Shown: positions 7,907 through 16,994, numbered from the stretch's first letter. The stretch: 64,000 nucleotides of DNA from Mycobacterium sp. AZCC_0083 (GCF_014202335.1 NZ_JACHGP010000008.1:310001-374000), one strand, 5' to 3'. Notes: a model not told the origin generated them from the sequence alone. Program-made: numbers and translations.

Positions 7907-8251
7907 TTATGCCCCGTAGTTGAAGCAGCCGATACCGGGCACGCAACCGCCGCCGCCCTGCGGGCCGCCGTGGCCGCACGCGCCGTCGGCCGTACAGCCG
8001 CCGCCGCCCTGGGGACCGCCGCTGCCGCACGTGCCATCGGCCGTACAGCCCTGGCCGCCGCCGGCGTCACCACTACCGCAGACTCCGTTGGCGCAACCAT
8101 CGCCGCCCGGGCTTGCGGGGGCGAATTGCGTGATCGAATTACCTGCCGCCCACGCGAAGTTCTCCGCGGCGGCCACCGGTGCCGAGGCGATTCCGGCCGC
8201 GGCGACACCCGCAAAGAGCAGCGGGGCGATGAATCTTAGTTTGGCTATCAT
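7907..8251 (-). CDS. Small secreted protein with tandem Gly/Cys repeats
   Basis: A 114-aa protein of unknown function. Residues 1-29 are a clear signal peptide (MIAKLRFIAPLLFAGVAAAG, ending APVAAA before Glu30). The mature part carries eight cysteines (53, 58, 69, 75, 86, 92, 103, 109) in four pairs. After the first C-x4-C the pattern is strictly C-x5-C separated by x10, a 17-residue repeat of the form GCTADGxCGxGGPQGGG. It ends CVPGIGCFNYGA. No known domain is recognised. Even cysteine number and regular spacing suggest disulfide-linked small loops or metal binding outside the membrane. It converges on the spc operon and shares its terminator; the 63-bp upstream region is AT-richer than its surroundings and probably holds its promoter. 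Confidence 0.82.
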   Translation of the reverse strand: MIAKLRFIAPLLFAGVAAAGIASAPVAAAENFAWAAGNSITQFAPASPGGDGCANGVCGSGDAGGGQGCTADGTCGSGGPQGGGGCTADGACGHGGPQGGGGCVPGIGCFNYGA

Positions 8252-8314
8252 GCTCTTGTTTTTACCACCAAGATCAGACTGTTAAACCACCTAATTTCTG
8301 GCAAAATTGCCGAC

Positions 8315-9241
8315 CTAGCTGAGCTGCGGAATCACGTCCGCAGCAAGCCGTTCCATCTGCTCGCGGTCGTCGCTGACGTTCACCCCGACCGGGTTGAGCA
8401 GGATCATCTGGGCACCGGCGTCGATCACTGCGCGCAGTCCGGCCACCACGTCGTCGGGGGTGCCCGACACGGGAACGTCCTCGACGCCCGGCATCTCGCC
8501 GTAGATGCGGTGCAGTCCGGCGACGACCCGCTCCCGTGCCCGCGCCGCATCGTCGTCGACCGTCAGGTACACCCGCTTCCCGATGGGGAAGTGCGCAGGG
8601 TCCCTGCCCTGCTTCGCGAGCTCGCTGCGCACCACCTTGACGGCCTCGACGAAGTTCGCCGTCGTCGACGAGCCCGCACCGAGGAACGCGTCACCATGCC
8701 GAACGGCCCTGGCGATCGCCGCGGGTGCGTTGGCTCCGAACCAGATCGGCGGATGGGGACGCTGCACCGGTTTGGGTGCGATCGGCAGGCCGTCGACGTC
8801 GCGGAAGCGACCGTGGAACGTCACCGTCGGCTCGTCGGACCAGGCGGCCTTCATCAACTCGAGACCCTCGGTGAAGCTGCCGATGAACGTGTCGGGATCG
8901 ACCCCGAACGCGGCGAACTGACGGAAACCGCCACCAGGGGCCGCGCCGAAGTCGAGCCTGCCGTGACTGAGCCGGTCGACGGCGGTGGCGACGGATGCCA
9001 ACTGCAGCGGGTCATGCAGCGACGTCACCATCACCGCCACTCCGAGCCGCAATCGGGTGGTGCAGGCGGCGGCGTAGGCCAGCAGTTCCATCGGCGCGAT
9101 CAGCGGCGCGGCGCCGATCGTCTGCTCGAGTGTCCAGCCGCCTTCGAAGCCGAGTTCCTCGGCCCTGGTCAGGTAGTCCTTGAATCCGGCTGCGTCGAAG
9201 CCGTCCGCGTCGCGCTGGGGGAGGGAGATCGAGAATCGCAC
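8315..9241 (-). CDS. LLM-class flavin-dependent (F420-type) oxidoreductase
   Basis: A TIM-barrel luciferase-like oxidoreductase of about 308 aa. The GTG start at 9241 gives MRFSISLPQRDADGFDAAGF, the usual short N-terminus of the family; another GTG three codons upstream is possible. Family features include ARAEELGF-like helix 1 (LTRAEELGFEGGWTLEQ), LRLGVAVMVTSLHDPLQLA, LSHGRLDFGAAPGGG and a PIWFGANAPAAIARAVRHGD block. Mycobacterial members mostly use coenzyme F420. The gene is divergent from sppA across about 55 bp, so promoters probably overlap. Substrate cannot be told from sequence. Confidence 0.88.
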   Translation of the reverse strand: MRFSISLPQRDADGFDAAGFKDYLTRAEELGFEGGWTLEQTIGAAPLIAPMELLAYAAACTTRLRLGVAVMVTSLHDPLQLASVATAVDRLSHGRLDFGAAPGGGFRQFAAFGVDPDTFIGSFTEGLELMKAAWSDEPTVTFHGRFRDVDGLPIAPKPVQRPHPPIWFGANAPAAIARAVRHGDAFLGAGSSTTANFVEAVKVVRSELAKQGRDPAHFPIGKRVYLTVDDDAARARERVVAGLHRIYGEMPGVEDVPVSGTPDDVVAGLRAVIDAGAQMILLNPVGVNVSDDREQMERLAADVIPQLS

Positions 9242-9296
9242 CCCGTCCACGCTACGGGCGAAACCGAGGTGATGCCGTGATCGGTAGGCTCGCGGG

Positions 9297-11075
9297 ATGT
9301 TTAGTCTCCTGTCAGGAATTCCAGGTACCGACGAGTTCCGTGCGATCGCGCGCAAGGTCGACACCGCACGGCACCAGGGCGTTCCCGATGGCTGCGTGCT
9401 CGAACTCGATCTGCAATCGGTGCCCAACGAGACGGGTGGATTCGATCCGCTGGCCGTGATCGCGGGCGGTGGCCGCCCGCTGCTGCTGCGCGACGCGGTG
9501 ACCGCCATTCACCGCGCCGCGGAGGACGACCGGGTGGCCGGCTTGATCGCCAGGGTGCAGATCCCGGCGACTTCGGCGGGGCCGGTGCAGGAGCTGCGCG
9601 AGGCCATCGCGGCGTTCAGCGACGCCAAACCCTCACTGGCGTGGGCGGAGACGTACCCCGGCACACTGTCCTACTATCTGGCATCGGCGTTTCGCGAGGT
9701 GTGGATGCAGCCGTCGGGCACCGTCGCATTGGTGGGTTTCGCCACCAATGCGATGTTCCTGCGCGACGCGCTCGACAAGGCAGGGGTTCAGGCGCAGTTC
9801 ATCGCCCGCGGCGAATACAAGTCCGCCGCAAACCTATTCACGCAGGACGGCTACACAGATGCCCACCGGGAAGCCGACAGCCGGCTGATCGAGAGCCTGC
9901 ACGCCCAGGTGTTGGCTGCCGTTGCCGAGTCGCGGCACATCGAGCCCGCCGAGGTCGACGCGCTGGCCGACAAGGCTCCGCTGCTGCGCGACGCCGCGGT
10001 GGAGGGCCGGCTGGTCGACCGGATCGGGTACCGCGACGAGGCCTACGACCGGATCGGCGAACTCGTTGGCGCACCATCGGATTCGGGTGACGCGGACGGT
10101 CCCGATGGCCCGCCGCGGCTCTACCTCTCGCGCTATCCCCGCGCCAACCTGTCGGTGCCGACGCCGCCGCTGCCGGGTCGCAAGGGCAAGCCCACCATCG
10201 CCGTCGTGACGTTGGCGGGGCCAATCGTCAGCGGAAGGGGCGGACGTCAAATCTCGCCTCTTGGCACGTCCAGCGCAGGCGGGGACACCATCGCCGCGGC
10301 GCTGCGCGAGGCCGGTGCCGACGACGCGGTGTCTGCAGTCGTGTTGCGCGTCGACAGCCCTGGCGGATCGGTCACCGCATCGGAAACCGTTTGGCGAGAA
10401 GTGAATCGGTTGCGTGAGGCGGGCAAGCCCGTCGTCGCATCGATGGGCGCGGTCGCGGCGTCGGGTGGCTACTACGTGTCGATGTCCGCCGACGCCATCG
10501 TGGCCAATCCAGGCACCATCACCGGATCGATCGGCGTGGTGACCGGCAAGCTGGTGGCCCGCGATCTGAAGGACCGACTTGGCATCGGGTCGGATTCGGT
10601 GCGCACCAACCCGAACGCTGACGCGTGGTCGCTGAACAAGCCGTTCACCGATGAACAGCACGCCCACGTCGAGGCGGAGGCTGACCTGTTCTACACCGAC
10701 TTCGTGCAACGCGTCGCGCAGGGACGGGGGATGACCGTCGAGGCGGTCGAGGCCGTCGCCCGCGGCCGGGTGTGGACCGGTGCGGATGCCCTTGAACGGG
10801 GGTTGGTCGACGAACTGGGCGGGCTGCGCACCGCGATCGACCGCGCCAAGTTGCTCGCAGGGTTCGACGCCGACACCGACGTCAAGCTGGTCAGTCTTCC
10901 CGGATCGTCGTGGGTGGACATGCTGCGTCCCAAGCCGTCGTCGCAACCCGCCGCGGCATCCCTGCCGGAAGCGGTCGCCGCTCTGGTGGGCCGATCGGTC
11001 GCAGGCGTCCTCGTCCAAGCAGAGCGATCGCTGTCAGGGGCCAACGCGCTGTGGTTGGGGGACTACCGGTTCTGA
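9297..11075 (+). CDS. sppA: Signal peptide peptidase SppA, 67K type
   Basis: A 592-aa S49 serine protease that degrades cleaved signal peptides and possibly membrane proteins. The protein has the two-domain duplicated layout of long SppA. The N-terminal half carries the general base Lys175 (ARGEYKSAAN) and the C-terminal half the nucleophile Ser389 (MGAVAASGGYYVSMSADAIV), forming the expected Ser/Lys dyad across domains. DSPGGSVTASE and GTITGSIGV are further S49 signatures. No strong N-terminal membrane segment is visible. In M. tuberculosis sppA (Rv0724) likewise sits between rplO and the TIGR00027 methyltransferases. Confidence 0.95.
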   Translation: MFSLLSGIPGTDEFRAIARKVDTARHQGVPDGCVLELDLQSVPNETGGFDPLAVIAGGGRPLLLRDAVTAIHRAAEDDRVAGLIARVQIPATSAGPVQELREAIAAFSDAKPSLAWAETYPGTLSYYLASAFREVWMQPSGTVALVGFATNAMFLRDALDKAGVQAQFIARGEYKSAANLFTQDGYTDAHREADSRLIESLHAQVLAAVAESRHIEPAEVDALADKAPLLRDAAVEGRLVDRIGYRDEAYDRIGELVGAPSDSGDADGPDGPPRLYLSRYPRANLSVPTPPLPGRKGKPTIAVVTLAGPIVSGRGGRQISPLGTSSAGGDTIAAALREAGADDAVSAVVLRVDSPGGSVTASETVWREVNRLREAGKPVVASMGAVAASGGYYVSMSADAIVANPGTITGSIGVVTGKLVARDLKDRLGIGSDSVRTNPNADAWSLNKPFTDEQHAHVEAEADLFYTDFVQRVAQGRGMTVEAVEAVARGRVWTGADALERGLVDELGGLRTAIDRAKLLAGFDADTDVKLVSLPGSSWVDMLRPKPSSQPAAASLPEAVAALVGRSVAGVLVQAERSLSGANALWLGDYRF

Positions 11076-11082
11076 CCTTCTG

Positions 11083-11985
11083 CTATCCGCGCAGCGTCGC
11101 GCTGAGGTAGCTCAGGTTGGCGAAGATGGCGCTCATCTCGTCGTCGGGCATCTCGAAGCCGTTGGACAGGTGGGCCTCGCGCATCGGCAACGTGGACACG
11201 TCCCAGCCAGCCGCGGTCAAGTGCTCGACGACGTCGCTGCGGTCGCCCTCGTAGATCAGGTCGGTCATCTCGATGTCGGACCCGAACTGCTTCATCCGTT
11301 CCGACATGCGCTGGGCGCGCTCGTCGGAGAAGCCGCTCATGTCGGGGATGTGTTCCGTGGCCAGCATGCTGCCCGGCGCCGACAGCGCGGTGATGTTGTC
11401 GAACAGCTTGTCCTGGGCCTCGGGCGGGAGGTAGATCAGCAGTCCCTCCGCGCTCCACGCAGTCGGTTGCTTCGGGTCGAAGCCGTTGTCCACCAACGCC
11501 TTCGGCCAGTCCTCGCGCAGGTCGATGGCGACAGTCCTTCGGGTCGCCGTCGGCTTGGCGCCGATACCCGCCAGCGTCGACGCCTTGAACTCGATGACCT
11601 CGGGCTGGTCCACTTCGTAGACCACGGTCCCGTCCGGCCAGGCCAGCCGGTAGGCACGCGCGTCCAGGCCTGCCGCCAGGATCACTGCCTGCCGGACTCC
11701 CGTTGCGGCCGCGTCGAGGAACATGTTGTCGAAGAAGCGGGTACGCACCGCCATGCCCTCGGCGGCGCGCCGCACCGTGAACGCCGGGTCGATGTCGGCG
11801 AACGCGACGTCGCCGTCGAGCACGCGGGTGAAGAAGTCGACGCCGACCGCCCGCACCAGAGGCTCCGCATACGGATCGTCGATCAGCTTCTCGCGGTGGG
11901 CCGTCGCGCGTTGCGCGGCAACCATCGTCGCGGTCGCGCCAACGCTGGAGGCCAGGTCCCAGCTGTCGCCATCGGTTCTTGCCAT
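11083..11985 (-). CDS. SAM-dependent methyltransferase, TIGR00027/LCM family (copy 1)
   Basis: A 300-aa class I methyltransferase of the large mycobacterial TIGR00027 family (leucine carboxyl methyltransferase fold), related to Rv0725c/Rv0726c. It begins with the family N-terminus ARTDGDSWDLASSVGATATM, then DPYAEPLVRAVGVDFF, the SAM motif QAVILAAGLDARAYRL and the acidic VVYEVDQPEVIEFK; AWSAEGLLIYLPPEAQD follows. It is the third gene of a three-paralogue minus-strand operon, 9 bp after its neighbour. Substrates in this family are mostly unknown; some relatives O-methylate lipids or small molecules. Confidence 0.92.
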   Translation of the reverse strand: MARTDGDSWDLASSVGATATMVAAQRATAHREKLIDDPYAEPLVRAVGVDFFTRVLDGDVAFADIDPAFTVRRAAEGMAVRTRFFDNMFLDAAATGVRQAVILAAGLDARAYRLAWPDGTVVYEVDQPEVIEFKASTLAGIGAKPTATRRTVAIDLREDWPKALVDNGFDPKQPTAWSAEGLLIYLPPEAQDKLFDNITALSAPGSMLATEHIPDMSGFSDERAQRMSERMKQFGSDIEMTDLIYEGDRSDVVEHLTAAGWDVSTLPMREAHLSNGFEMPDDEMSAIFANLSYLSATLRG

Positions 11986-11994
11986 GATCGTCCC

Positions 11995-12933
11995 CTAGTT
12001 CAATGTCGCCGAGAGATAGCCGTAGTTGCCGCCGAACGCCCTCATGTCGTTGTCGGGCGGTTCGAATCCGTTCGCGGCGTGCGCTTCATTGGCACCAAGT
12101 ATGCCCACCTGCCAACCATGGGTCTTCAGGTAGTCGGCGGCGTCGTTGCGCTCTCCGGTGTAGATCAACTCGGCCAGGTTGACCGTCGAGCCGAGGCGCT
12201 TGGAGCGCTCCGTAAGCTGCTCTGCCCAGTCCGATGGCAATCCGCGCATGTCCATGTACTCCGACGCGACCCGGCTGCCAGGGGCCGACAGATCGGTGAT
12301 GTTGTCGAAGAGTCGGTCCTGCGCCTCCGGCGGCAGATACGCCAAGAGTCCTTCGGCGCTCCACACGGTCGGCACGCTGGTGATGAAACCCGCTTGTAGC
12401 AGCGCCGCCGGCCAGTCGTCGCGCAGATCGATCGCGATCGTCCGACGCTGAGCGGTCGGATGGGCACCGAGGCCGGCCAGCGTGCGCGTCTTGAACTCGA
12501 TGACGTCGGGCTGGTCGATCTCGTACACCACCGTGCCCGCAGGCCACGCCAGTCGGTAGGCCCGCGTGTCGAGCCCCGAGGCCAGGATCACGGCCTGCCG
12601 CACGCCGGAATCGGTTGCTTGACCCGATGTCGTCGCCGGGGCGACTCCGGTGGTGAAGAAGTCGTCGAAGAAGCGGGTGCGCACGGTCATCTGCTCGCGC
12701 ATCGCCGCACGGCTCACTAGCGGATCGGTGGTCTCGGCGGTCGCCGTGGTCTCGCCGTCGACGAGTTTGACGAAGGTGTCGATGCCCACCGCGCGTACCA
12801 ATGGATCGGCCCATGGGTCATCGAGAAGGGCGTCGGGGCCCTGGGACGCGATCGCGCGGAAGGCGGCGACTGCCGTCGCCGTCGCTCCGACGCTGGAGGC
12901 CAGGTCCCAGGTGTCGCCGTCGGTTCGTGCCAT
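11995..12933 (-). CDS. SAM-dependent methyltransferase, TIGR00027/LCM family (copy 2)
   Basis: A 312-aa paralogue of its two neighbours. The start was set at the ATG ending at 12933, where the conserved MARTDGDTWDLASSVGATAT begins and a GAGGAGC ribosome binding site precedes it; the frame stays open further upstream but only over the intergenic region and the neighbouring gene. The SAM site is QAVILASGLDTRAYRL followed by VVYEIDQPDVIEFK. A family-atypical insert of about 10 residues (GVAPATTSGQATDS) precedes the SAM motif. It lies 28 bp after copy 3 and 9 bp before copy 1. Confidence 0.92.
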   Translation of the reverse strand: MARTDGDTWDLASSVGATATAVAAFRAIASQGPDALLDDPWADPLVRAVGIDTFVKLVDGETTATAETTDPLVSRAAMREQMTVRTRFFDDFFTTGVAPATTSGQATDSGVRQAVILASGLDTRAYRLAWPAGTVVYEIDQPDVIEFKTRTLAGLGAHPTAQRRTIAIDLRDDWPAALLQAGFITSVPTVWSAEGLLAYLPPEAQDRLFDNITDLSAPGSRVASEYMDMRGLPSDWAEQLTERSKRLGSTVNLAELIYTGERNDAADYLKTHGWQVGILGANEAHAANGFEPPDNDMRAFGGNYGYLSATLN

Positions 12934-12961
12934 GGTGGTGCTCCTCTTGCTTTCGGGTGGC

Positions 12962-13867
12962 TCAGATTCGGGTGGCGACGATGGACAGCGACGTGCGCAT
13001 CGCCGCGGTGCCTTCGGTATCGGGGAACTCGCGGCCGTAGCCGGCCCACACTTCGGGCCTGGTGCGGGCGGACACCTGCCAACCACTAGCGGTCAGGTAG
13101 TCGACCACCGGTTTGCGGTCGCCCGGATAGAACAAGTCCGTCAGTTTGACGTCGAAGCCATGGTCGATCCAGGCCTCGGTCACGGCGTTGGCACGTTCAC
13201 CGATGCTGGCCCCGGCGTCGGGGTGGTACTCGGTGGACAGTTGACTTCCCGGGGCTGACAGCGCGGTGATGTCGTCGAAGAGCCGGTCCTGCGCTTCGGG
13301 CGGCAGGTATGCCAGCAGCCCCTCGGCGCTCCACGCCGTCGGCTGGGTGGCGTCGAATCCGGCGCGGCGAAGCGCTTCCGGCCAGTCGTCGCGCAGGTCG
13401 ACGGCGACGGCGCGGCGGTCGGCGGTAGGGGTGGCGCCGATGTCGGCCATCGCCGTGGTCTTCGCCTCGATCACCTTGGGCTGGTCGATCTCATAGACCA
13501 CGGTGCCGTCCGGCCATGCCAGCCGGTACGCGCGCGCATCGAGACCGGAGGCCAGGATCACCGCCTGCCGCACGCCGCTCTCGGTCGCGTCGATGAAGAA
13601 GTCGTCGAAGAAGCGGGTGCGGACCGCCATCATTCCGGTCATCAGGTGGGCTGCGCCGCCGTCGTCGACGTCTGAGGTGGAGATGACTCCGTCGACGAGC
13701 TTGATGAAGAAGTCGATGCCGACGGCACGGACCAGGGGTTCGGCGTAGGGATCCTGGATCAGCGGGTCGGCTTCCTTGGATGCCAGGGCCCTTCCGGCGG
13801 CCACCATCGTCGCCGTCGCTCCCACACTGGACGCCAGATCCCACGAGTCGTTGCTGGTGCGCGCCAT
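12962..13867 (-). CDS. SAM-dependent methyltransferase, TIGR00027/LCM family (copy 3)
   Basis: A 301-aa paralogue, first gene of the three-gene methyltransferase operon. The ATG ending at 13867 gives MARTSNDSWDLASSVGATAT, matching the family start; the frame is open 54 bp further but lacks conservation. SAM motif QAVILASGLDARAYRL and VVYEIDQPKVIEAK are intact. The gene is divergent from secY with a 284-bp spacer (13868-14151). In M. tuberculosis the homologous Rv0731c is also directly upstream of and divergent from secY. Confidence 0.92.
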   Translation of the reverse strand: MARTSNDSWDLASSVGATATMVAAGRALASKEADPLIQDPYAEPLVRAVGIDFFIKLVDGVISTSDVDDGGAAHLMTGMMAVRTRFFDDFFIDATESGVRQAVILASGLDARAYRLAWPDGTVVYEIDQPKVIEAKTTAMADIGATPTADRRAVAVDLRDDWPEALRRAGFDATQPTAWSAEGLLAYLPPEAQDRLFDDITALSAPGSQLSTEYHPDAGASIGERANAVTEAWIDHGFDVKLTDLFYPGDRKPVVDYLTASGWQVSARTRPEVWAGYGREFPDTEGTAAMRTSLSIVATRI

Positions 13868-14151
13868 CGATCTCCCGAAGAACCTCGAACCGATATTAAT
13901 TAGCCTGTGTAACGAGCTCACCCGACTGTACGCTTCGAACCTGAAGGACCGGTTGGACCGCGGTCACCCTGATCGGATGCGGGTCCACCCGGGGGTGACT
14001 GATACTCTCGTAGACTGTTTGACGCGCGACATTGCTGGCTGCGGGCATGCCCGTGAGCTGGCGGACCAACCGCGCATGACTTGACCAAAACGCTGGTAGG
14101 ACCAGCCCCATTGGCACGCCGCGACAAGTGCTCGGCTGCGCAGGAGGAAGA

Positions 14152-15477
14152 GTGCTCTCGGCTTTCATTTCGTCGCTGCGGACGGCCGATCTCAGACGCA
14201 AGATCCTCTTCACGCTCGGGGTCGTGATCCTGTACCGCGCAGGCGCCACGTTGCCGTCCCCAGGCGTCAACTACCCGAACGTGCAGAAGTGCATCGAGCA
14301 GGTCCAGGGCGGTGACTCGGCGCAGATCTACTCGCTGATCAACCTGTTCTCTGGTGGCGCACTACTACAGCTGTCGGTGTTCGCCGTTGGCGTAATGCCC
14401 TACATCACCGCGAGCATCATCGTTCAGCTGCTGACGGTGGTGATTCCGCGCTTCGAACAGCTGCGCAAGGAAGGTCAGTCCGGCCAGGCCAAGATGACGC
14501 AGTACACGCGTTATCTGGCGATCGCGCTCGCGCTGCTGCAGGGCACCTCGATCGTCGCGCTGGCCGCCAATGGCGGGCTGCTGCAGGGCTGTTCGCTGCA
14601 GATCATCCAGGACTCGGGCATCTTCACCCTCGTCGTCATCGTGCTGGTGCTCACCGCGGGCGCGGGCCTGGTGATGTGGATGGGCGAGCTGGTCACCGAG
14701 CGTGGCATCGGCAACGGCATGTCGCTGATGATCTTCGCGGGCATCGCCGCTCGGATCCCGTCCGAGGGCAAGACCATCCTCGACAGCCGCGGCGGTGTCG
14801 TCTTCGCAGCGGTCTGCGTCGCGGCCCTGATCATCATCGTCGGTGTCGTGTTCGTCGAGCAGGGCCAACGCCGCATCCCCGTGCAGTACGCCAAGCGCAT
14901 GGTCGGGCGGCGCATGTACGGCGGTACGTCGACCTACCTACCGCTGAAGGTGAACCAGGCAGGCGTCATCCCGGTCATCTTCGCGTCGTCGCTGATCTAC
15001 ATCCCGCACCTGATCACTCAGCTGATCCAGAGCGGCAGCTCCAATCCGGGCAACGGCTGGTGGGCGAAGTTCGTCGCGGACTATCTGACCAACCCGGCCA
15101 GCCCCGCCTACATCGCGCTCTACTTCGGCTTGATCGTCTTCTTCACCTACTTCTATGTGTCGATCACCTTCAACCCCGACGAGCGCGCCGACGAGATGCG
15201 CAAGTTCGGTGGCTTCATCCCTGGCATCCGGCCAGGCAAGCCCACCGCCGACTACTTGCGGTACGTGCTGAGCCGCATCACGCTTCCTGGCTCGATCTAC
15301 CTCGGCGTGATCGCCGTGCTGCCTAACCTGTTCCTCGAGATCGGTAACTCCGGCGCCGTGCAGAACCTGCCGTTCGGTGGCACCGCGGTCCTGATCATGG
15401 TCGGTGTCGGCCTAGACACCGTGAAGCAAATCGAGAGCCAGCTGATGCAGCGCAACTACGAAGGGTTCCTCAAGTGA
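14152..15477 (+). CDS. secY: Preprotein translocase subunit SecY
   Basis: The 441-aa channel subunit of the Sec translocon, a ten-helix inner membrane protein. The GTG at 14152 (MLSAFISSLRTADLRRKILF) lies 4 nt after a strong AGGAGGA site and gives exactly the length of M. tuberculosis SecY; an in-frame upstream GTG is rejected. Hydrophobic helices alternate with charged loops, and the C-terminal cytosolic region includes RKFGGFIPGIRPGKPT. It overlaps adk by 4 bp (GTGA), so secY-adk-map form one unit. The 284-bp upstream region contains TA-rich hexamers near 14001-14016 that may be -10 elements; the promoter could not be fixed. Confidence 0.98.
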   Translation: MLSAFISSLRTADLRRKILFTLGVVILYRAGATLPSPGVNYPNVQKCIEQVQGGDSAQIYSLINLFSGGALLQLSVFAVGVMPYITASIIVQLLTVVIPRFEQLRKEGQSGQAKMTQYTRYLAIALALLQGTSIVALAANGGLLQGCSLQIIQDSGIFTLVVIVLVLTAGAGLVMWMGELVTERGIGNGMSLMIFAGIAARIPSEGKTILDSRGGVVFAAVCVAALIIIVGVVFVEQGQRRIPVQYAKRMVGRRMYGGTSTYLPLKVNQAGVIPVIFASSLIYIPHLITQLIQSGSSNPGNGWWAKFVADYLTNPASPAYIALYFGLIVFFTYFYVSITFNPDERADEMRKFGGFIPGIRPGKPTADYLRYVLSRITLPGSIYLGVIAVLPNLFLEIGNSGAVQNLPFGGTAVLIMVGVGLDTVKQIESQLMQRNYEGFLK

Positions 15478-16019
15478 GAATTGTTTTGCTGGGGCCGCCT
15501 GGGGCGGGCAAGGGTACGCAGGCGCAGAAGCTGGCCGAGAAGCTCGGGATCCCGCACATCTCCACCGGGGACCTGTTCCGCGACAACATCAGCAAGGCGA
15601 CCGAGCTGGGCCTCGAGGCCAAGAAGTACCTCGACTCCGGTGATCTGGTGCCCGCCACGTTGACCAACAGGCTGGTCGACGACCGCCTGAACGACGCCGA
15701 CGCCGCGGACGGCTTCATCCTCGACGGTTTCCCCCGCTCGGTGGAGCAGGCCGAGGCTCTGAAGGACATGCTCGCCGCGCGCGACACCAAGCTGGACGCG
15801 GTGCTGGAGTTCCGGGTCTCCGAGCAGGAGCTGCTCGACCGACTCAAGAGCCGGGGTCGCGCCGACGACACCGAGGACGTCATCCTCAACCGCATGAAGG
15901 TCTACCGCGACGAAACCGCTCCGCTGCTGGACTACTACCAGGCCGAGCTCAAGACCGTCGACGCCATTGGCTCGGTGGACGAGGTATTCGCGCGGGCGCT
16001 GCAGGTCCTCGGTCGGTGA
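15474..16019 (+). CDS. adk: Adenylate kinase
   Basis: Interconverts ATP + AMP and 2 ADP. The 181-aa length is the short form without the zinc-type LID insertion, as in M. tuberculosis. Motifs are the P-loop GPPGAGKGTQ near residue 8, STGDLFRDNI and FILDGFPRSVEQAE. The GTG start overlaps the secY stop codon. It is followed after 29 bp by map. Confidence 0.98.
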   Translation: MRIVLLGPPGAGKGTQAQKLAEKLGIPHISTGDLFRDNISKATELGLEAKKYLDSGDLVPATLTNRLVDDRLNDADAADGFILDGFPRSVEQAEALKDMLAARDTKLDAVLEFRVSEQELLDRLKSRGRADDTEDVILNRMKVYRDETAPLLDYYQAELKTVDAIGSVDEVFARALQVLGR

Positions 16020-16048
16020 ACCGACGATCAGGCAGAGGTCGATAGTCG

Positions 16049-16846
16049 ATGATCGGCCTGCCTGGCCTTCGTGGCCGCAAGGTCGTCCCCCAACGAAGCG
16101 CTGACGAGCTCGATGCCATGGCCGCTGCGGGCGCCCTGGTCGCGAAGGCGCTGAGGGCCGTCCAGCAGGCAGCCACACCGGGTGTCTCCACGCTCGACCT
16201 CGACACCATCGCCGAATCCGTCATCCGCGAGGGCGGCGGCATACCGTCGTTCCTCGGTTACCACGGCTTCCCTGCGAGCATCTGTTCGTCGGTCAACGAC
16301 CGCGTTGTGCACGGCATCCCGGCGGCCACCGAAGTCCTGGTCGCCGGCGATCTGGTGTCCATCGACTGCGGCGCGATCCTCGACGGCTGGCACGGCGACT
16401 CGGCGGTGACGTTCGGCGTCGGTGCGCTGATCCCCGTCGACGAGGCATTGTCTGCGGCCACCCGGGAGTCGATGGAAGCCGGCATCGCCGCCATGGTGCC
16501 CGGCAACCGGCTGACCGACGTCTCCCACGCCATCGAGACCGGAACTCGCGCCGCCGAGAGGCGCTACGACCGCGCATTCGGCATCGTCGCAGGTTACGGC
16601 GGGCACGGCATCGGTAGGCACATGCACATGGACCCGTTTCTGCCCAATGAGGGGGCACCCGGCCGTGGGCCCCACCTGGCGCACGGATCCGTCCTGGCCA
16701 TCGAGCCGATGCTGACGCTCGGCACCACCAAGACCAACGTGCTCGACGACGAATGGACGGTCGTCACCACCGATGGGTCTCGGGCGGCGCACTGGGAGCA
16801 CACGGTCGCCGCGACCGATGACGGTCCGCGGATCCTGACGCTCTGA
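16049..16846 (+). CDS. map: Methionine aminopeptidase type I
   Basis: A 265-aa metalloprotease that removes the initiator methionine. All five expected metal ligands are visible: Asp106 (SIDCG), Asp117 (GDSAV), His186 (GGHGIG), Glu219 (AIEP) and Glu250 (HWEH), plus the substrate-site His88 (VVHGIP). This corresponds to MapA (Rv0734), the copy without the N-terminal SH3-binding extension. It is the last gene of the secY-adk-map unit and is followed by a strong inverted repeat. Confidence 0.96.
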   Translation: MIGLPGLRGRKVVPQRSADELDAMAAAGALVAKALRAVQQAATPGVSTLDLDTIAESVIREGGGIPSFLGYHGFPASICSSVNDRVVHGIPAATEVLVAGDLVSIDCGAILDGWHGDSAVTFGVGALIPVDEALSAATRESMEAGIAAMVPGNRLTDVSHAIETGTRAAERRYDRAFGIVAGYGGHGIGRHMHMDPFLPNEGAPGRGPHLAHGSVLAIEPMLTLGTTKTNVLDDEWTVVTTDGSRAAHWEHTVAATDDGPRILTL

Positions 16847-16854
16847 GCTCTTGC

Positions 16855-16917
16855 CGTTGAGATGGCACCCCTGGCGTAGAAGCGCGAGTAGTCGCCGCCG
16901 CCAGCACCATCTCAACG
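16855..16917. repeat. Stem-loop repeat after map
   Basis: CGTTGAGATGG (16855-16865) is the perfect reverse complement of CCATCTCAACG (16907-16917); inside it CTGGCG (16871-16876) pairs with CGCCAG (16899-16904), leaving a 22-nt loop. The unit begins 9 bp after the map stop and is followed by GAGGCGTTTTCGC. It could terminate the secY operon or be a member of a dispersed intergenic repeat family; only this copy was found in the window. Confidence 0.7.
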
Positions 16918-16994
16918 AGGCGTTTTCGCATCTAGGGCCGATTGCCGCCGCGTCACTGGTCGGAGACGCACTTGGCCGTCTACCGTGGGTTGAC

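Noticed and set aside
10780..12399. A 539-codon plus-strand open frame opposite the methyltransferase genes
   Set aside because: It lies antisense to two clear methyltransferase genes and over the sppA end; long antisense frames are expected from GC-rich codon bias, and its translation shows no domain.
13868..14151. A defined secY promoter
   Set aside because: Several TA-rich hexamers exist near 14001-14016 but none has a convincing -35 at the right distance, so no promoter feature was called.
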